NCBI RefSeq assembly: GCF_027922005.1
Contig: NZ_BSEV01000001.1
Coordinates: 1,079,638 to 1,143,637, forward strand
From: Streptosporangium carneum
Lineage (GTDB): Bacteria; Actinomycetota; Actinomycetes; Streptosporangiales; Streptosporangiaceae
Direction of reading: 5' to 3'
Length of the DNA: 64,000 bases
The position numbers and the translations under genes were made by a program. The notes beneath the pieces were generated by a model. The model made no database searches. It was not told where the DNA came from and worked only from the letters and a program-made list of their open reading frames with translations. Numbering within the stretch: the stretch's first letter is position 1; the number at the start of each line of letters is the position of its first letter. Below, piece after piece: positions 18,532-26,069 of the stretch.

Positions 18532-19305
18532 GTGAGCGACCCATTGGCTGTCATCGCTGAAATGCCCGGAGTGCCGCAGGCCGTCGACGACGCGCGCAAG
18601 GCTGTGGACCGGCTCTACGGCCATCGCGTGCTGCGGCGCAAGAGCCCGGAGGTCTCGGCCAGGTCGGCACTGCGCGGCGCTCGCGCGTCCGCCGCACTGG
18701 AGGGCGTGGACATTCCGCTTGAGGCCGTTCCCCAGGCCACCGACCCCGTCGTCCAGGGCGCGCTGCGCGTCTCCGCCGAGCTGGGACGCCTCGGCGCGAC
18801 CTGGCGTACGGCTCCGCGACAGGTGCTGGCCAGGCTGCACACCCTGGCCGCCGCGGGTCAGGCCGACGAGCTCGGCCGCCCCCGGACCTCGGAGACGGCC
18901 CGGGACCCGCTCGGCGTCGGCCCCGCCCCCGGCCCCAAGGAGACCGTGGCGCGGGTCGACGGCCTGGTCGACCTGATCACAAGCCCCTCCAAGGCGCCCA
19001 CACTGGTGCTCGCCGCCATCGCGCACGCCGAGCTGGCCGTACTGCGACCGTTCGGAACGGCGGACGGGGTGGTCGCGAGGGCGGCGGAGCGGCTGACACT
19101 GGTGGAGTTCGGGCTGGACCCGAAATCCCTGGCGGCCGTCGAGCTGGGCCACCTCGAACTCGGGCCCGACTACGCCGAAAGCCTGAGGGCCTATCTGACC
19201 GGGACGCCTGACGGGGTGGCGACGTGGGTACGGCACTGCGCCTCCGCGGTCGTCCTCGGCGTGCGCGAGGCCACGGCGATCTGCGAGGCCATGCAGCGCG
19301 GCTGA
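18532..19305 (+). CDS. Fic-fold protein with degenerate active site
   Basis: A 257-residue protein related to Fic AMP-transferases. An inhibitory-helix motif of the form (S/T)xxxE(G/N) is intact: Ser53-Ala-Ala-Leu-Glu57-Gly58. The Fic core that normally reads HPFxDGNGRxxR is here RPFGTADGVVAR (172-183), so the catalytic His, the acidic metal ligand and the phosphate-binding Arg are replaced by Arg172, Thr176 and Val180. AMP-transfer is therefore unlikely, and a binding or regulatory role is more plausible. The GTG at 18532 is preferred; a 13-codon extension to 18493 is possible. It is divergent from acs. Confidence 0.75.
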   Translation: MSDPLAVIAEMPGVPQAVDDARKAVDRLYGHRVLRRKSPEVSARSALRGARASAALEGVDIPLEAVPQATDPVVQGALRVSAELGRLGATWRTAPRQVLARLHTLAAAGQADELGRPRTSETARDPLGVGPAPGPKETVARVDGLVDLITSPSKAPTLVLAAIAHAELAVLRPFGTADGVVARAAERLTLVEFGLDPKSLAAVELGHLELGPDYAESLRAYLTGTPDGVATWVRHCASAVVLGVREATAICEAMQRG

Positions 19306-20194
19306 TCGCGAAGAGCGGGCGGAGGCCGTCGGACACGAGCCCCGCCGGGCTGTCGACATGAGCCCCGCGGGTCTCCGGGGGTGACCGGGCCGGGGCGGCT
19401 CGCGGTCGGCCAGGTGGGCGGCGGACCGGCGCCGACGTGGTGGACCGGCGCCGACGTGCGACGTGGCCGGCCGTGGAACGCGTCCCCGCGCGGAGGCCGT
19501 ACGGCCCGCGAGGACCAGGCGGGGCTTCCTCGGCACGAGGGGGCGCCGAGGCCGTGGGCGGTTCCCGGGACACATGGGCGTCGCGGAGGCCGCGCAGCTC
19601 CCGGGGGCGGTTCGTTCGAGATGGTTACGGACATGCCCATACACAGCGGACGGCGCCCCTGGGATGGGGCGCCGTCGCCAGCACGGCGCCACCGGGTTAC
19701 CAAGCGTGCACCTGATAATCGTCGGGACGGGTCGAAACCCGTCCTCAACGTGCCTCCCGCGGCTCGGCGGCACGTGGGTACCCGGCGGTCGTGCCCGGAC
19801 AAGTGGTCCGTCCACCCTTTGTACGACGGATCCGGCCTGATGGGAACCCCTGGAACCAAGTCCTTTACAGATCGGGGGACATTCGTGGACAAAGGGTCTC
19901 ATATGCCGCATTGCATCCGAAAGGTGATCAACCACCCTGGCTCGGGTCGCCGACCTCGATCACGCTGTGTGATCGAAAACGGCCCCATTAGGGGCATGCC
20001 CGATTGGGTGACATGCGTATGCGCGATCGTTACATTGAAAAAAACTAGCGGAAATTACAGATTGCTCCTCGACGAAACTCAAGTGGATCGGGCAGCATGA
20101 GGTGGTATCTCCTCTAACCGGGGTGACTGCGCACGGGGTGTTCATGCAATGTCCTTGCCGTGCTCCGGTTAACTCTTGAAGGCTTTTTTCTGAA

Positions 20195-20600
20195 ACGGGA
20201 CCGGCTCTACCCCCCCAGAGCCGGACCGGTTGGCGACCCCCGCTCTCCCCCCCGGCGGGGGTCGCCACTTTTCCGGCCCACGCCTTCGCGCCGCCGCCCG
20301 CCCACCCCTGCGGCCCGCCCCGCCCCCAGCGGTCCCCCTCCCTCGCTCCTCGGCCTCTCAGCCCCGGGCTCCGAACCGGCCCGTCCAATTTCTGAGACGG
20401 GTCCGGCTCTACCTCCCCAGAGCCGGACCGGTTGGCGACCCCCGCTCTCCCCCCCGGCGGGGGTCGCCACTTTTCCGGCCCACGCCTTCCTCCCCTTCGC
20501 ATCGCCGCCCGTCCCCCCGGCGGCCCCGCCCCCAGTGGCACCCCCCTACCGCTTCCTCGCTCCCTCGGCTTCTCAGCCCCGGGCTCCGAACCCGGCCCCC
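20195..20600. repeat. tandem duplication (202-bp period) of a twin-hairpin module
   Basis: A roughly 93-bp block at 20195-20287 recurs at 20397-20489, nearly identical. Each copy has a CCGGCTCT/AGAGCCGG hairpin (8 bp) and then a GGCGACCCCCG/CGGGGGTCGCC hairpin (11 bp) followed by ACTTTT, like an intrinsic terminator. The spacers after each copy are clearly related but much more diverged, so the hairpins are better kept than the rest of the unit. Confidence 0.88.
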
Positions 20601-20700
20601 TTCAAGTCCCGGGCCCTGAGCCTCAAGCCCTTCCGCACTCTGAGCCTTGGATCTCGACCCTCTTCGCGCCGCGAGCCCTGAGCCCTTCCGAGGAACCTTG

Positions 20701-20745
20701 AACCCCTCCGCCTTGAACCCCTCCGCCTTGAACCCCTCCGCCTTG
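20701..20745. repeat. three tandem copies of a 15-bp repeat
   Basis: Exact copies of AACCCCTCCGCCTTG lie at 20701, 20716 and 20731. No function is evident. Confidence 0.9.
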
Positions 20746-20820
20746 GGGCGACTCCGCCGCTGAGGAAGACGGGCTGCCCCGCGTCTCTGCGTCCTCGGGA
20801 GCTGTCGTCCCTTCCCGTCT

Positions 20821-20890
20821 GGATGTCCACAGGCGGCTCCACTTGGATGGATGTCCACAGGCGGCACCGAGCATGCTTCGGTTGTCCACA
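20821..20890. promoter_or_regulatory. DnaA-box-like cluster upstream of ssd
   Basis: A perfect actinomycete-type DnaA box TTGTCCACA is at 20882-20890. Two ATGTCCACA near-matches (20823-20831 and 20851-20859) lie within a 17-bp exact direct repeat, GGATGTCCACAGGCGGC, at 20821 and 20849 (period 28). All three have the same orientation, 75-140 bp before the Ssd start. Confidence 0.5.
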
Positions 20891-20963
20891 GAGCGGCGTT
20901 CGGCAACCCGGTGAGGGCGGCTCCTCACTGAAAGTGGGTCTCCCGCACCTCAGGGAGGCACTC

Positions 20964-22010
20964 TTGGACCGCCCACTGGTCATCACCGAAGATCATGATC
21001 TGCTCGACGACCTTCTCCGCGTCGCCGCCGCCGCGGGAGCCGAGCTGGACGTCGCCCACGTTCCGGCGCACGCCCGGCCTTACTGGAGCCGAGCTCCCCT
21101 GGTCGTGGTCGGCGGCGACATGGCCGACGCCCTGGCCGCCACGGGGCCGCCGCCCAGACACCGGGTCATCTTGGTCACCCGCACACCCGACGACCCCGAC
21201 ACGTGGCGCAAGTGCGTCGCGGTCGGCGCCCAGGCCGTGCTGGAGCTCCCCTCGGGAGAGCGGCGGCTTGTCGACGAGTTCGCCGACGTCGTGGAGCCCG
21301 CGTCGCGGGCGGGGCGTGTGGTGTGCGTCGCAGGCGGGCGCGGCGGAGCCGGAGCCAGCGTGCTGGCCGTCTCACTGGCGCTGAGCGCCTCCAGACAGGG
21401 CCTGCGCACCCTTCTCGTCGACGCGGACCCTCTCGGCGGGGGCCTCGATCTGCTTCTCGGGCAGGAGGAGGCTGACGGCGCACGCTGGTCCGACCTTGTC
21501 GCCCGCGAGGGCAGGATCAGCTTCACCGCGCTTCAGGCGGCCTTGCCGACCTTCGCGGAGCTCACCATGCTCTCCTTCCACCGTGGCGAGGTCGAGGCCA
21601 TCCCCGCCGAGGCGATGCGCTCGGTTCTCGAGGCGGGCGGGCGTGGCTTCGATCTGGTGGTGGTCGACCTGCCCCGTCACTGCGACAGCGCCGCCGCCGA
21701 GGCGCTCGCCAGGGCCACGACCACCCTGCTGGTCGTCACCGCCGACGTGCGCGGCGTGCTCGCGGCGGCTCAGGTGCTCGCCCGGTTGCGCGAACACACC
21801 GGTGAGGTGCGGGCCGTCGTGCGGGCCGGCGTCCTGGACGACGACGTCGTCACGGCCTCGCTCCGCGTGCCGTACGCGGGCAGCCTTCCTGACCAGCCCA
21901 GGCTCGCCGCGGCCCTCAACCGCGGTGACCTTCCTCCGCTCGGCGGACGGACCTCTCTCGGCCGTTTCTGCGCGTCGTTCCTGCAATCGTTCCTCGGGGC
22001 GGAGACATGA
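20964..22010 (+). CDS. septum-site-determining/CpaE-like protein (Ssd)
   Basis: A 348-residue CpaE/MinD-like protein of the actinobacterial Ssd (Rv3660c-like) family. A receiver-like N-terminal domain (about 1-115) precedes a ParA-type ATPase domain whose Walker A region reads AGGRGGAGASVLAVSLA; the usual GKT is replaced by GAS, so ATP hydrolysis is doubtful. VVVDLPRHCD fits the Walker B position. I chose TTG 20964 because GGGAGG lies 5 bp upstream and the protein then starts MDRPLVITED; GTG 20934 is an alternative. CpaE homologues position Tad pilus assembly machinery. It overlaps tadA by 4 bp. Confidence 0.85.
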   Translation: MDRPLVITEDHDLLDDLLRVAAAAGAELDVAHVPAHARPYWSRAPLVVVGGDMADALAATGPPPRHRVILVTRTPDDPDTWRKCVAVGAQAVLELPSGERRLVDEFADVVEPASRAGRVVCVAGGRGGAGASVLAVSLALSASRQGLRTLLVDADPLGGGLDLLLGQEEADGARWSDLVAREGRISFTALQAALPTFAELTMLSFHRGEVEAIPAEAMRSVLEAGGRGFDLVVVDLPRHCDSAAAEALARATTTLLVVTADVRGVLAAAQVLARLREHTGEVRAVVRAGVLDDDVVTASLRVPYAGSLPDQPRLAAALNRGDLPPLGGRTSLGRFCASFLQSFLGAET

Positions 22011-23479
22011 AGCAGACCTCCGCCACCACAGCGGTCTCATCCGAGCTGGTCGAGGCCGTCCGGGTACGGCTGGCCCGTGCCGGCGTCGAGCCCAGCGCCG
22101 CGCACGTCGCGGTCGCGCTCAGGGCGGAGCGCGCCGTGCTCGGCGACGCGGAGATCCTGTCGGTGGCCCGCGTGCTGTGCGCCGATCTGATCGGCGCCGG
22201 GCCTCTGGAGCCGCTCCTGGCCGAAGCCGAGGTCACCGACGTCCTTGTGAACGGTCCTGGCGAGGTGTGGGTTGACGACGGCCGTGGGCTGCGCCGCACG
22301 CCGGTCGTCTTTCCCGGAGAGGAGGCGGTTCGGCGGCTCGCCCAGCGTCTGGCGGCTGCGGCGGGCAGGCGCCTCGACGACGCGTGCCCCTATGTTGACG
22401 CCAGGCTCGCCGGGGGCGTGCGGCTTCACGCTGTCCTTCCACCCGTCGCGCCAGGCGGCACCTGCCTGTCCCTGAGACTTCCGCCGCGTCGCACCTTCAC
22501 CCTTCCCGACCTGGTCCAGGCCGGCACGCTCAGGGCCGACACAGTCCCCGTGCTCACCGCCGTGATCGAGTCGCGACTCGCCTTCCTCGTCACAGGCGGC
22601 ACGGGAACGGGAAAGACCACCCTGCTCTCCGCCCTGCTGTCCCTGGCCGATCCCGGTGACCGGTTGCTGCTGGTCGAGGACTCGGCCGAGCTGAGACCGC
22701 TGCACCCACACGTCGTGCGCCTGGAGGCTCGTCCCGCCAACCTCGAAGGAGCCGGTGGCGTGTGCCTGCGCGACCTCGTGCGCCAGGCCCTGCGCATGCG
22801 CCCCGACCGTCTGGCCGTCGGCGAGGTCCGGGGCGCCGAGGTCGTCGACCTCCTCGCCGCTCTGAACACCGGTCACGAGGGGGGCTGCGGCACCCTCCAC
22901 GCCAACACCGCGACCGACGTGCCCTCCCGCCTGGAGGCCCTGGCCTGCGCCGCGGGTCTCAGCCGTGAGGCGGTCCACAGCCAGATCGCAGCCGCCCTGG
23001 ACGTCGTCGTCCACCTTGTCCGCGATCATGTCGACGGACGTCGCCGAGTGGCCGAGATCTGCATGATGACCCGCCGTCCCTCGGGTCTGGTCGAGGCCGA
23101 ACCCGCCCTCGCCTTCTCCTCGGACGGTCAGGTGACCACCGGCCCAGGCTTTCCCGCCCTGGCCGCCCGAGCCCCGGGCATCTCCCCTTCGTCAGGGCGC
23201 CAAGCTCCAGGCGCCTCCCCGCCGCGGAGTCTGACACGCGGGCCGCACGATGCGGCCAGGTCCCGACGTCATCCTGAGCAGTCGGATGACGCGGCTAGGT
23301 CTCGGTGTCATCCTGAGCAGTCGGACGATGTGGCCAGGTCCCGACGTCATCTCGAGCAGTCGGACGGTGTGGCCAGGTCTCGGCGTCATCTTGAGCAGCC
23401 GGACGACGACCGGCCGTTCCGCCGATCGTCTCGACTGCTGGACGGCGTTGCCGTCGGCGTCCATGAGTCGCCGTCATGA
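22007..23479 (+). CDS. tadA: TadA/CpaF secretion ATPase with repeat-bearing C-terminus
   Basis: A 490-residue hexameric ATPase that powers Tad (type IVc) pilus assembly. The Walker A motif GGTGTGKTTLLSAL is near residue 205, the Asp box is in LLLVEDSAELRP, and the His box TGHEGGCGTLHANT is present. The family domain ends near residue 370. The remaining 120 residues are an unusual low-complexity tail with four copies of a 13-residue repeat (ARSRRHPEQSDD-like). Start ATG 22007 overlaps the ssd stop; the stop overlaps the tadB start. Confidence 0.93.
   Translation: MKQTSATTAVSSELVEAVRVRLARAGVEPSAAHVAVALRAERAVLGDAEILSVARVLCADLIGAGPLEPLLAEAEVTDVLVNGPGEVWVDDGRGLRRTPVVFPGEEAVRRLAQRLAAAAGRRLDDACPYVDARLAGGVRLHAVLPPVAPGGTCLSLRLPPRRTFTLPDLVQAGTLRADTVPVLTAVIESRLAFLVTGGTGTGKTTLLSALLSLADPGDRLLLVEDSAELRPLHPHVVRLEARPANLEGAGGVCLRDLVRQALRMRPDRLAVGEVRGAEVVDLLAALNTGHEGGCGTLHANTATDVPSRLEALACAAGLSREAVHSQIAAALDVVVHLVRDHVDGRRRVAEICMMTRRPSGLVEAEPALAFSSDGQVTTGPGFPALAARAPGISPSSGRQAPGASPPRSLTRGPHDAARSRRHPEQSDDAARSRCHPEQSDDVARSRRHLEQSDGVARSRRHLEQPDDDRPFRRSSRLLDGVAVGVHESPS
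23246..23401 (+). repeat. 39-bp minisatellite (4 copies) inside tadA 3' end
   Basis: Four head-to-tail 39-bp units start at 23246, 23285, 23324 and 23363. As 39 is a multiple of three, each codes for 13 residues of the type D-(D)-(A/V)-ARSRRH-(P/L)-EQS. The first two units share GTCATCCTGAGCAGTCGGA, reminiscent of a phrase found in dispersed intergenic repeats of other bacteria. Confidence 0.88.
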
Positions 23480-24186
23480 CAGTGGCAGCCGTGGTTCTGA
23501 CCGCTGTGGCGGTCTGGTTGTGGACCGGGCCCGATCCGGCGACCGCTCGTCTGCGCTGGGCGGAACGCCGTCATCCACATTCACACCGATCGCGCTCGCT
23601 GCGCACGAGGTTCACCGCCGGTTCCCGGCCTTCGAAACGTGTGGCCGCCTGGCAAGCGGCCTCGATCGAGCTGTGCCAGGGGCTCGCGGCCGAGTTGGCC
23701 GCCGGGCGGACGGCGGGGGAGGCGCTGGCCCGAGCCGTGTCCGTCGCGGACTTCCCCGATTCGGTGGCGCTCCGTCCCCTGGTCGCGGCGGCGAGAGACG
23801 GCGGTGACATCCCCGCCGCCCTGCTGGCTGCGGCTCCGGAGAAAGGAGGCGAGGCCTTTCGGGAACTGGCCGCCTGCTGGCGGGTGAGCCTGACCACAGG
23901 CGCGGCTCTGTCTGTTCTGGTGGACCGCGTCGCGGCCTCACTCAGGGAGGCGCAGGCCCACCGTCAGGATCTCGCCGCCCAGCTCGCGGGCCCTCGTGCG
24001 ACAGCCCGTCTACTGGCGTTCCTGCCCGCACTCGCTCTGCTGATGGCGGCGGGGCTGGGCATGAGTCCGCTGGGCTTCCTGCTCGGCGGTCCGGCGGGCC
24101 TGGGGTGCCTCGCCGCCGGTCTCGCCCTCGACGGGTGCGGCTTGTGGTGGACGCATCGCCTTGTCACCCGCGTGCGGCACGCCTGA
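23476..24186 (+). CDS. tadB: TadB-type inner-membrane platform protein
   Basis: A 236-residue type II secretion system F-domain protein, the inner-membrane platform of the Tad pilus. One N-terminal hydrophobic segment (about 2-18) is followed by a cytoplasmic helical domain (ELCQGLAAELAAGRTAGEALA) and two C-terminal membrane segments (about 175-225). The ATG at 23476 overlaps the tadA stop. The protein is short, as is normal for actinobacterial TadB. The usual close spacing to tadC is broken by a 600-bp repeat-rich gap. Confidence 0.88.
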   Translation: MTVAAVVLTAVAVWLWTGPDPATARLRWAERRHPHSHRSRSLRTRFTAGSRPSKRVAAWQAASIELCQGLAAELAAGRTAGEALARAVSVADFPDSVALRPLVAAARDGGDIPAALLAAAPEKGGEAFRELAACWRVSLTTGAALSVLVDRVAASLREAQAHRQDLAAQLAGPRATARLLAFLPALALLMAAGLGMSPLGFLLGGPAGLGCLAAGLALDGCGLWWTHRLVTRVRHA

Positions 24187-24230
24187 CCTGTGTCTCGTTC
24201 ACTGCCCTGTGCCTCGTCCACGTCGACCGT

Positions 24231-24300
24231 CAGTGGACGACGGGTAGTGGACGACTGGCAGTGAGTGATCGGCAGTGGACGACCGGCACTGGGTGATCGG
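24231..24300. repeat. five tandem copies of a 14-bp repeat
   Basis: Units of the type CAGTGGACGACCGG start at 24231, 24245, 24259, 24273 and 24287. Copies 1, 2 and 4 are close; copies 3 and 5 carry TGATC instead of ACGAC. It lies just after tadB. Confidence 0.85.
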
Positions 24301-24790
24301 CAGCGCCCGGAACCGGCCCCTGTGACCTGCGGCCTCGGAGGCCCCTACGGCCTGGGAGGCCGTTCGATTGCACCGAGCCGGCTCAGGACAGCCGTCGCCC
24401 GATGGCGTCCCGATCCAAGGGCGTCAGCCGTACAGAAACCGGGTTCTTCTCTGCTGGGGTGAGGTCCTTGCCGGTGTGGTTTGTGACGTGGGGGTGAGGT
24501 TCAGGGGCCGGGGTGGGGCCTGTGATGCGGGGGTGAGCTTCGTGACGCCGGGGCGTGGTCTGTGATGTGAAGTGAGGTCTGTGAGGTCGGTGAGAGCCGG
24601 GTTCTTCTCTGCTGGGGATTGCGAGATCCCTGCTGGCGCGGTTCGTGACGTCGGGGTGCGGCCTGTGTGCGGGGGTGCGGTCCGTGAGGCCGTGGGGTGG
24701 TTTGTGAGGCGCGGGCGATGTCTGTGACGCAGCTGGAGCTCGTGCTGTCGGTGTGAAGCCCATGACGCGAGATCGTGAGGAGATCCGCAG
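24301..24790. other. repeat-rich tadB-tadC spacer
   Basis: A 490-bp region without a credible gene. A GT-rich degenerate repeat occupies about 24470-24740, with recurring phrases such as TTCGTGACG and GGGGGTGAG. A 20-bp phrase, CCGGGTTCTTCTCTGCTGGG, occurs twice, at about 24438 and 24599. Such a long gap inside a Tad operon is unusual and could separate two transcription units. Confidence 0.6.
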
Positions 24791-25675
24791 GTGATCGTTT
24801 TGTTGGCCGTGGTGTTCGCCGGACTCGCCGGGTGGCTGTGGACGCCATCGCGTGATCCCGCCGACCGAATCGGCAGAGCCGTGCGGTCACCGCCTTCCCT
24901 TCGGCAGCCTTCGCCTCGGCCCTCCACGCCCAGGTCCTTTCCTACGGGGACAGCAGGAGTGGGGGCAGGGGTGGCGCGGTCCGCGACGCGAGCTCGCTTC
25001 TTCTCGCCGTCGCCGCGGGCGGCCGGTGAGCTCGGAGGGGTGGGGGCGGCCCACGAGCCCATAGGGAAACGACGGCTGAGCCGGGAGGAGGTGATGTTCT
25101 GCGGGCTCATCGGACTGACCGCTTTCCTCGTTGTCGGCGCCGTTCCCGGGGCCGTCGCGGGTGCGGTCGGCTTCGTGGGCGCGCTGAGGGTCGTCCGGAT
25201 GCGTGAGCCGCCCCACCTTCGTCGGGAACGTGATCGTGTGGCGGCCGATCTGCCGCTGGCGGCCGACCTCATGGTGGCCTGTCTGCGTGCGGGGCAGCCG
25301 ATCACCGGTGCCGTCGACGTCACGGTCGGGGCGATCGGGGGGCCACTCGGTGACCGGCTGGCCTGGGTGAGCGGACAGCTGAGGCTGGGGGCCGCGCCAG
25401 AAGACGCCTGGCAGGCGCTGGCGGTCGAGCGTCCTTTGGCTCCGCTGGCCCGCACCATGAGCCGCGCCGCGCTCAGCGGCGCTCCCGTGGCCGACGTTCT
25501 CACCAGACTGTCCGACGACTCCCGCCAGGCCGCCCGTGCCGCGTCCTCCGCGGCTGCCCGACGGGTCGGCGTGCAGGTTGTCGCTCCGCTGGGGCTGTGC
25601 TTCCTGCCTGCTTTCGTCTGCCTCGGCATCATCCCCGTTGTGGCGAGTCTCGCCGGTGACGTGCTGCTTCCCTGA
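24791..25675 (+). CDS. tadC: TadC-type inner-membrane platform protein
   Basis: A 294-residue type II secretion F-domain protein that pairs with TadB. An N-terminal membrane segment is followed by about 75 Pro/Ser-rich residues that look disordered, then two hydrophobic segments near residues 103-135, the helical GspF-like domain (ADLPLAADLMVACLRAGQPI) and a C-terminal membrane helix. GTG 24791 has GAGGAG 10 bp upstream. A family-typical conserved block appears only from about residue 95, so the N-terminal linker may be a lineage-specific expansion. Confidence 0.87.
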   Translation: MIVLLAVVFAGLAGWLWTPSRDPADRIGRAVRSPPSLRQPSPRPSTPRSFPTGTAGVGAGVARSATRARFFSPSPRAAGELGGVGAAHEPIGKRRLSREEVMFCGLIGLTAFLVVGAVPGAVAGAVGFVGALRVVRMREPPHLRRERDRVAADLPLAADLMVACLRAGQPITGAVDVTVGAIGGPLGDRLAWVSGQLRLGAAPEDAWQALAVERPLAPLARTMSRAALSGAPVADVLTRLSDDSRQAARAASSAAARRVGVQVVAPLGLCFLPAFVCLGIIPVVASLAGDVLLP

Positions 25676-25695
25676 GGTGCTCACAGCTCTCCGGG

Positions 25696-25735
25696 TTATC
25701 CACAGGCTCTCGCCGACTGCTCTCTGTTATCCACA
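25696..25735. promoter_or_regulatory. two TTATCCACA DnaA-box-like sites before the pilin gene
   Basis: Two perfect TTATCCACA 9-mers at 25696-25704 and 25727-25735, in the same orientation and 31 bp apart. They lie in the 157-bp spacer between tadC and the pilin gene. Such AT-containing 9-mers are rare by chance in DNA this GC-rich. They may be DnaA boxes or sites of another regulator. Confidence 0.5.
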
Positions 25736-25832
25736 GAGCGCTGTTCGTGTCCCCGCGCTCCCGTCCCCATCGAGAAAGCTGGCCTGACCGGTGCCGGGTG
25801 TCGGACCCGCCCATCACTTCAGGAGGAAAAAG

Positions 25833-26069
25833 ATGGCTTCATCGATCGCTGGCTGCGACCGGCCTGCTCGATCGCGCTGGTTGCGCGTCCGTTGGGCGTT
25901 GCTGACCACGGCTCAGGGGCGCGACCGGGGCATGTCAACCGCCGAATACGCCGTTGGCACGATCGCCGCCTGTGCTTTCGCGGCGCTTCTTTTCAAGGTG
26001 GTGACGAGTCCCGAGGTCCAGCAGTTGATCACAGGTCTGATCAACCGGGCGCTCAGCGTCGCCGGATGA
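25833..26069 (+). CDS. Flp-type pilin (DUF4244)
   Basis: A 78-residue small pilin. The segment RGMSTAEYAVGTIAACAFAALLFKVV carries the Flp prepilin-like hydrophobic helix, preceded by a Gly-Met cleavage context and with the conserved Glu at position +4/+5. DUF4244 is the actinobacterial equivalent of Flp. A strong AGGAGG site lies 6 bp before ATG 25833. It is probably the major subunit of the pilus. No dedicated prepilin peptidase is in the window. It overlaps the TadE gene by 4 bp. Confidence 0.9.
   Translation: MASSIAGCDRPARSRWLRVRWALLTTAQGRDRGMSTAEYAVGTIAACAFAALLFKVVTSPEVQQLITGLINRALSVAG

Larger units (their letters stand above)
19306..20963. other. 1.65-kb structured non-coding region
   Basis: No open frame here looks like a protein in composition or homology. 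The region holds a 2-copy 19-bp repeat (19423-19458) and four perfect hairpins: 19649-19676 (11 bp), 19725-19744 (8 bp), 19957-19975 (7 bp) and 19982-19995 (5 bp). An AT-richer block follows at 20000-20110, then a duplicated twin-hairpin module, a 15-bp triplicate and DnaA-box-like sites. It may carry an RNA gene or a long leader of the Tad locus, but no known RNA family was recognised. Confidence 0.6.

Noticed and set aside
19725..19744. tRNA T-arm-like hairpin (GGACGGGT-CGAA-ACCCGTCC)
   Set aside because: The loop has only 4 bases and no acceptor, D or anticodon arms can be folded around it, so it is an ordinary hairpin.
19381..20100. 240-codon open frame in the gene-free region
   Set aside because: Its sequence has no family-like or globular character and crosses several hairpins and AT-rich DNA; frames of this length arise by chance in very GC-rich DNA.
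23246..23401. CRISPR-like array
   Set aside because: The 39-bp units are contiguous with no unique spacers and are in frame within tadA; no cas genes are near.
25696..25735. chromosomal origin (oriC)
   Set aside because: DnaA boxes are too few, and dnaA, dnaN, gyrB and rpmH are absent from the window.
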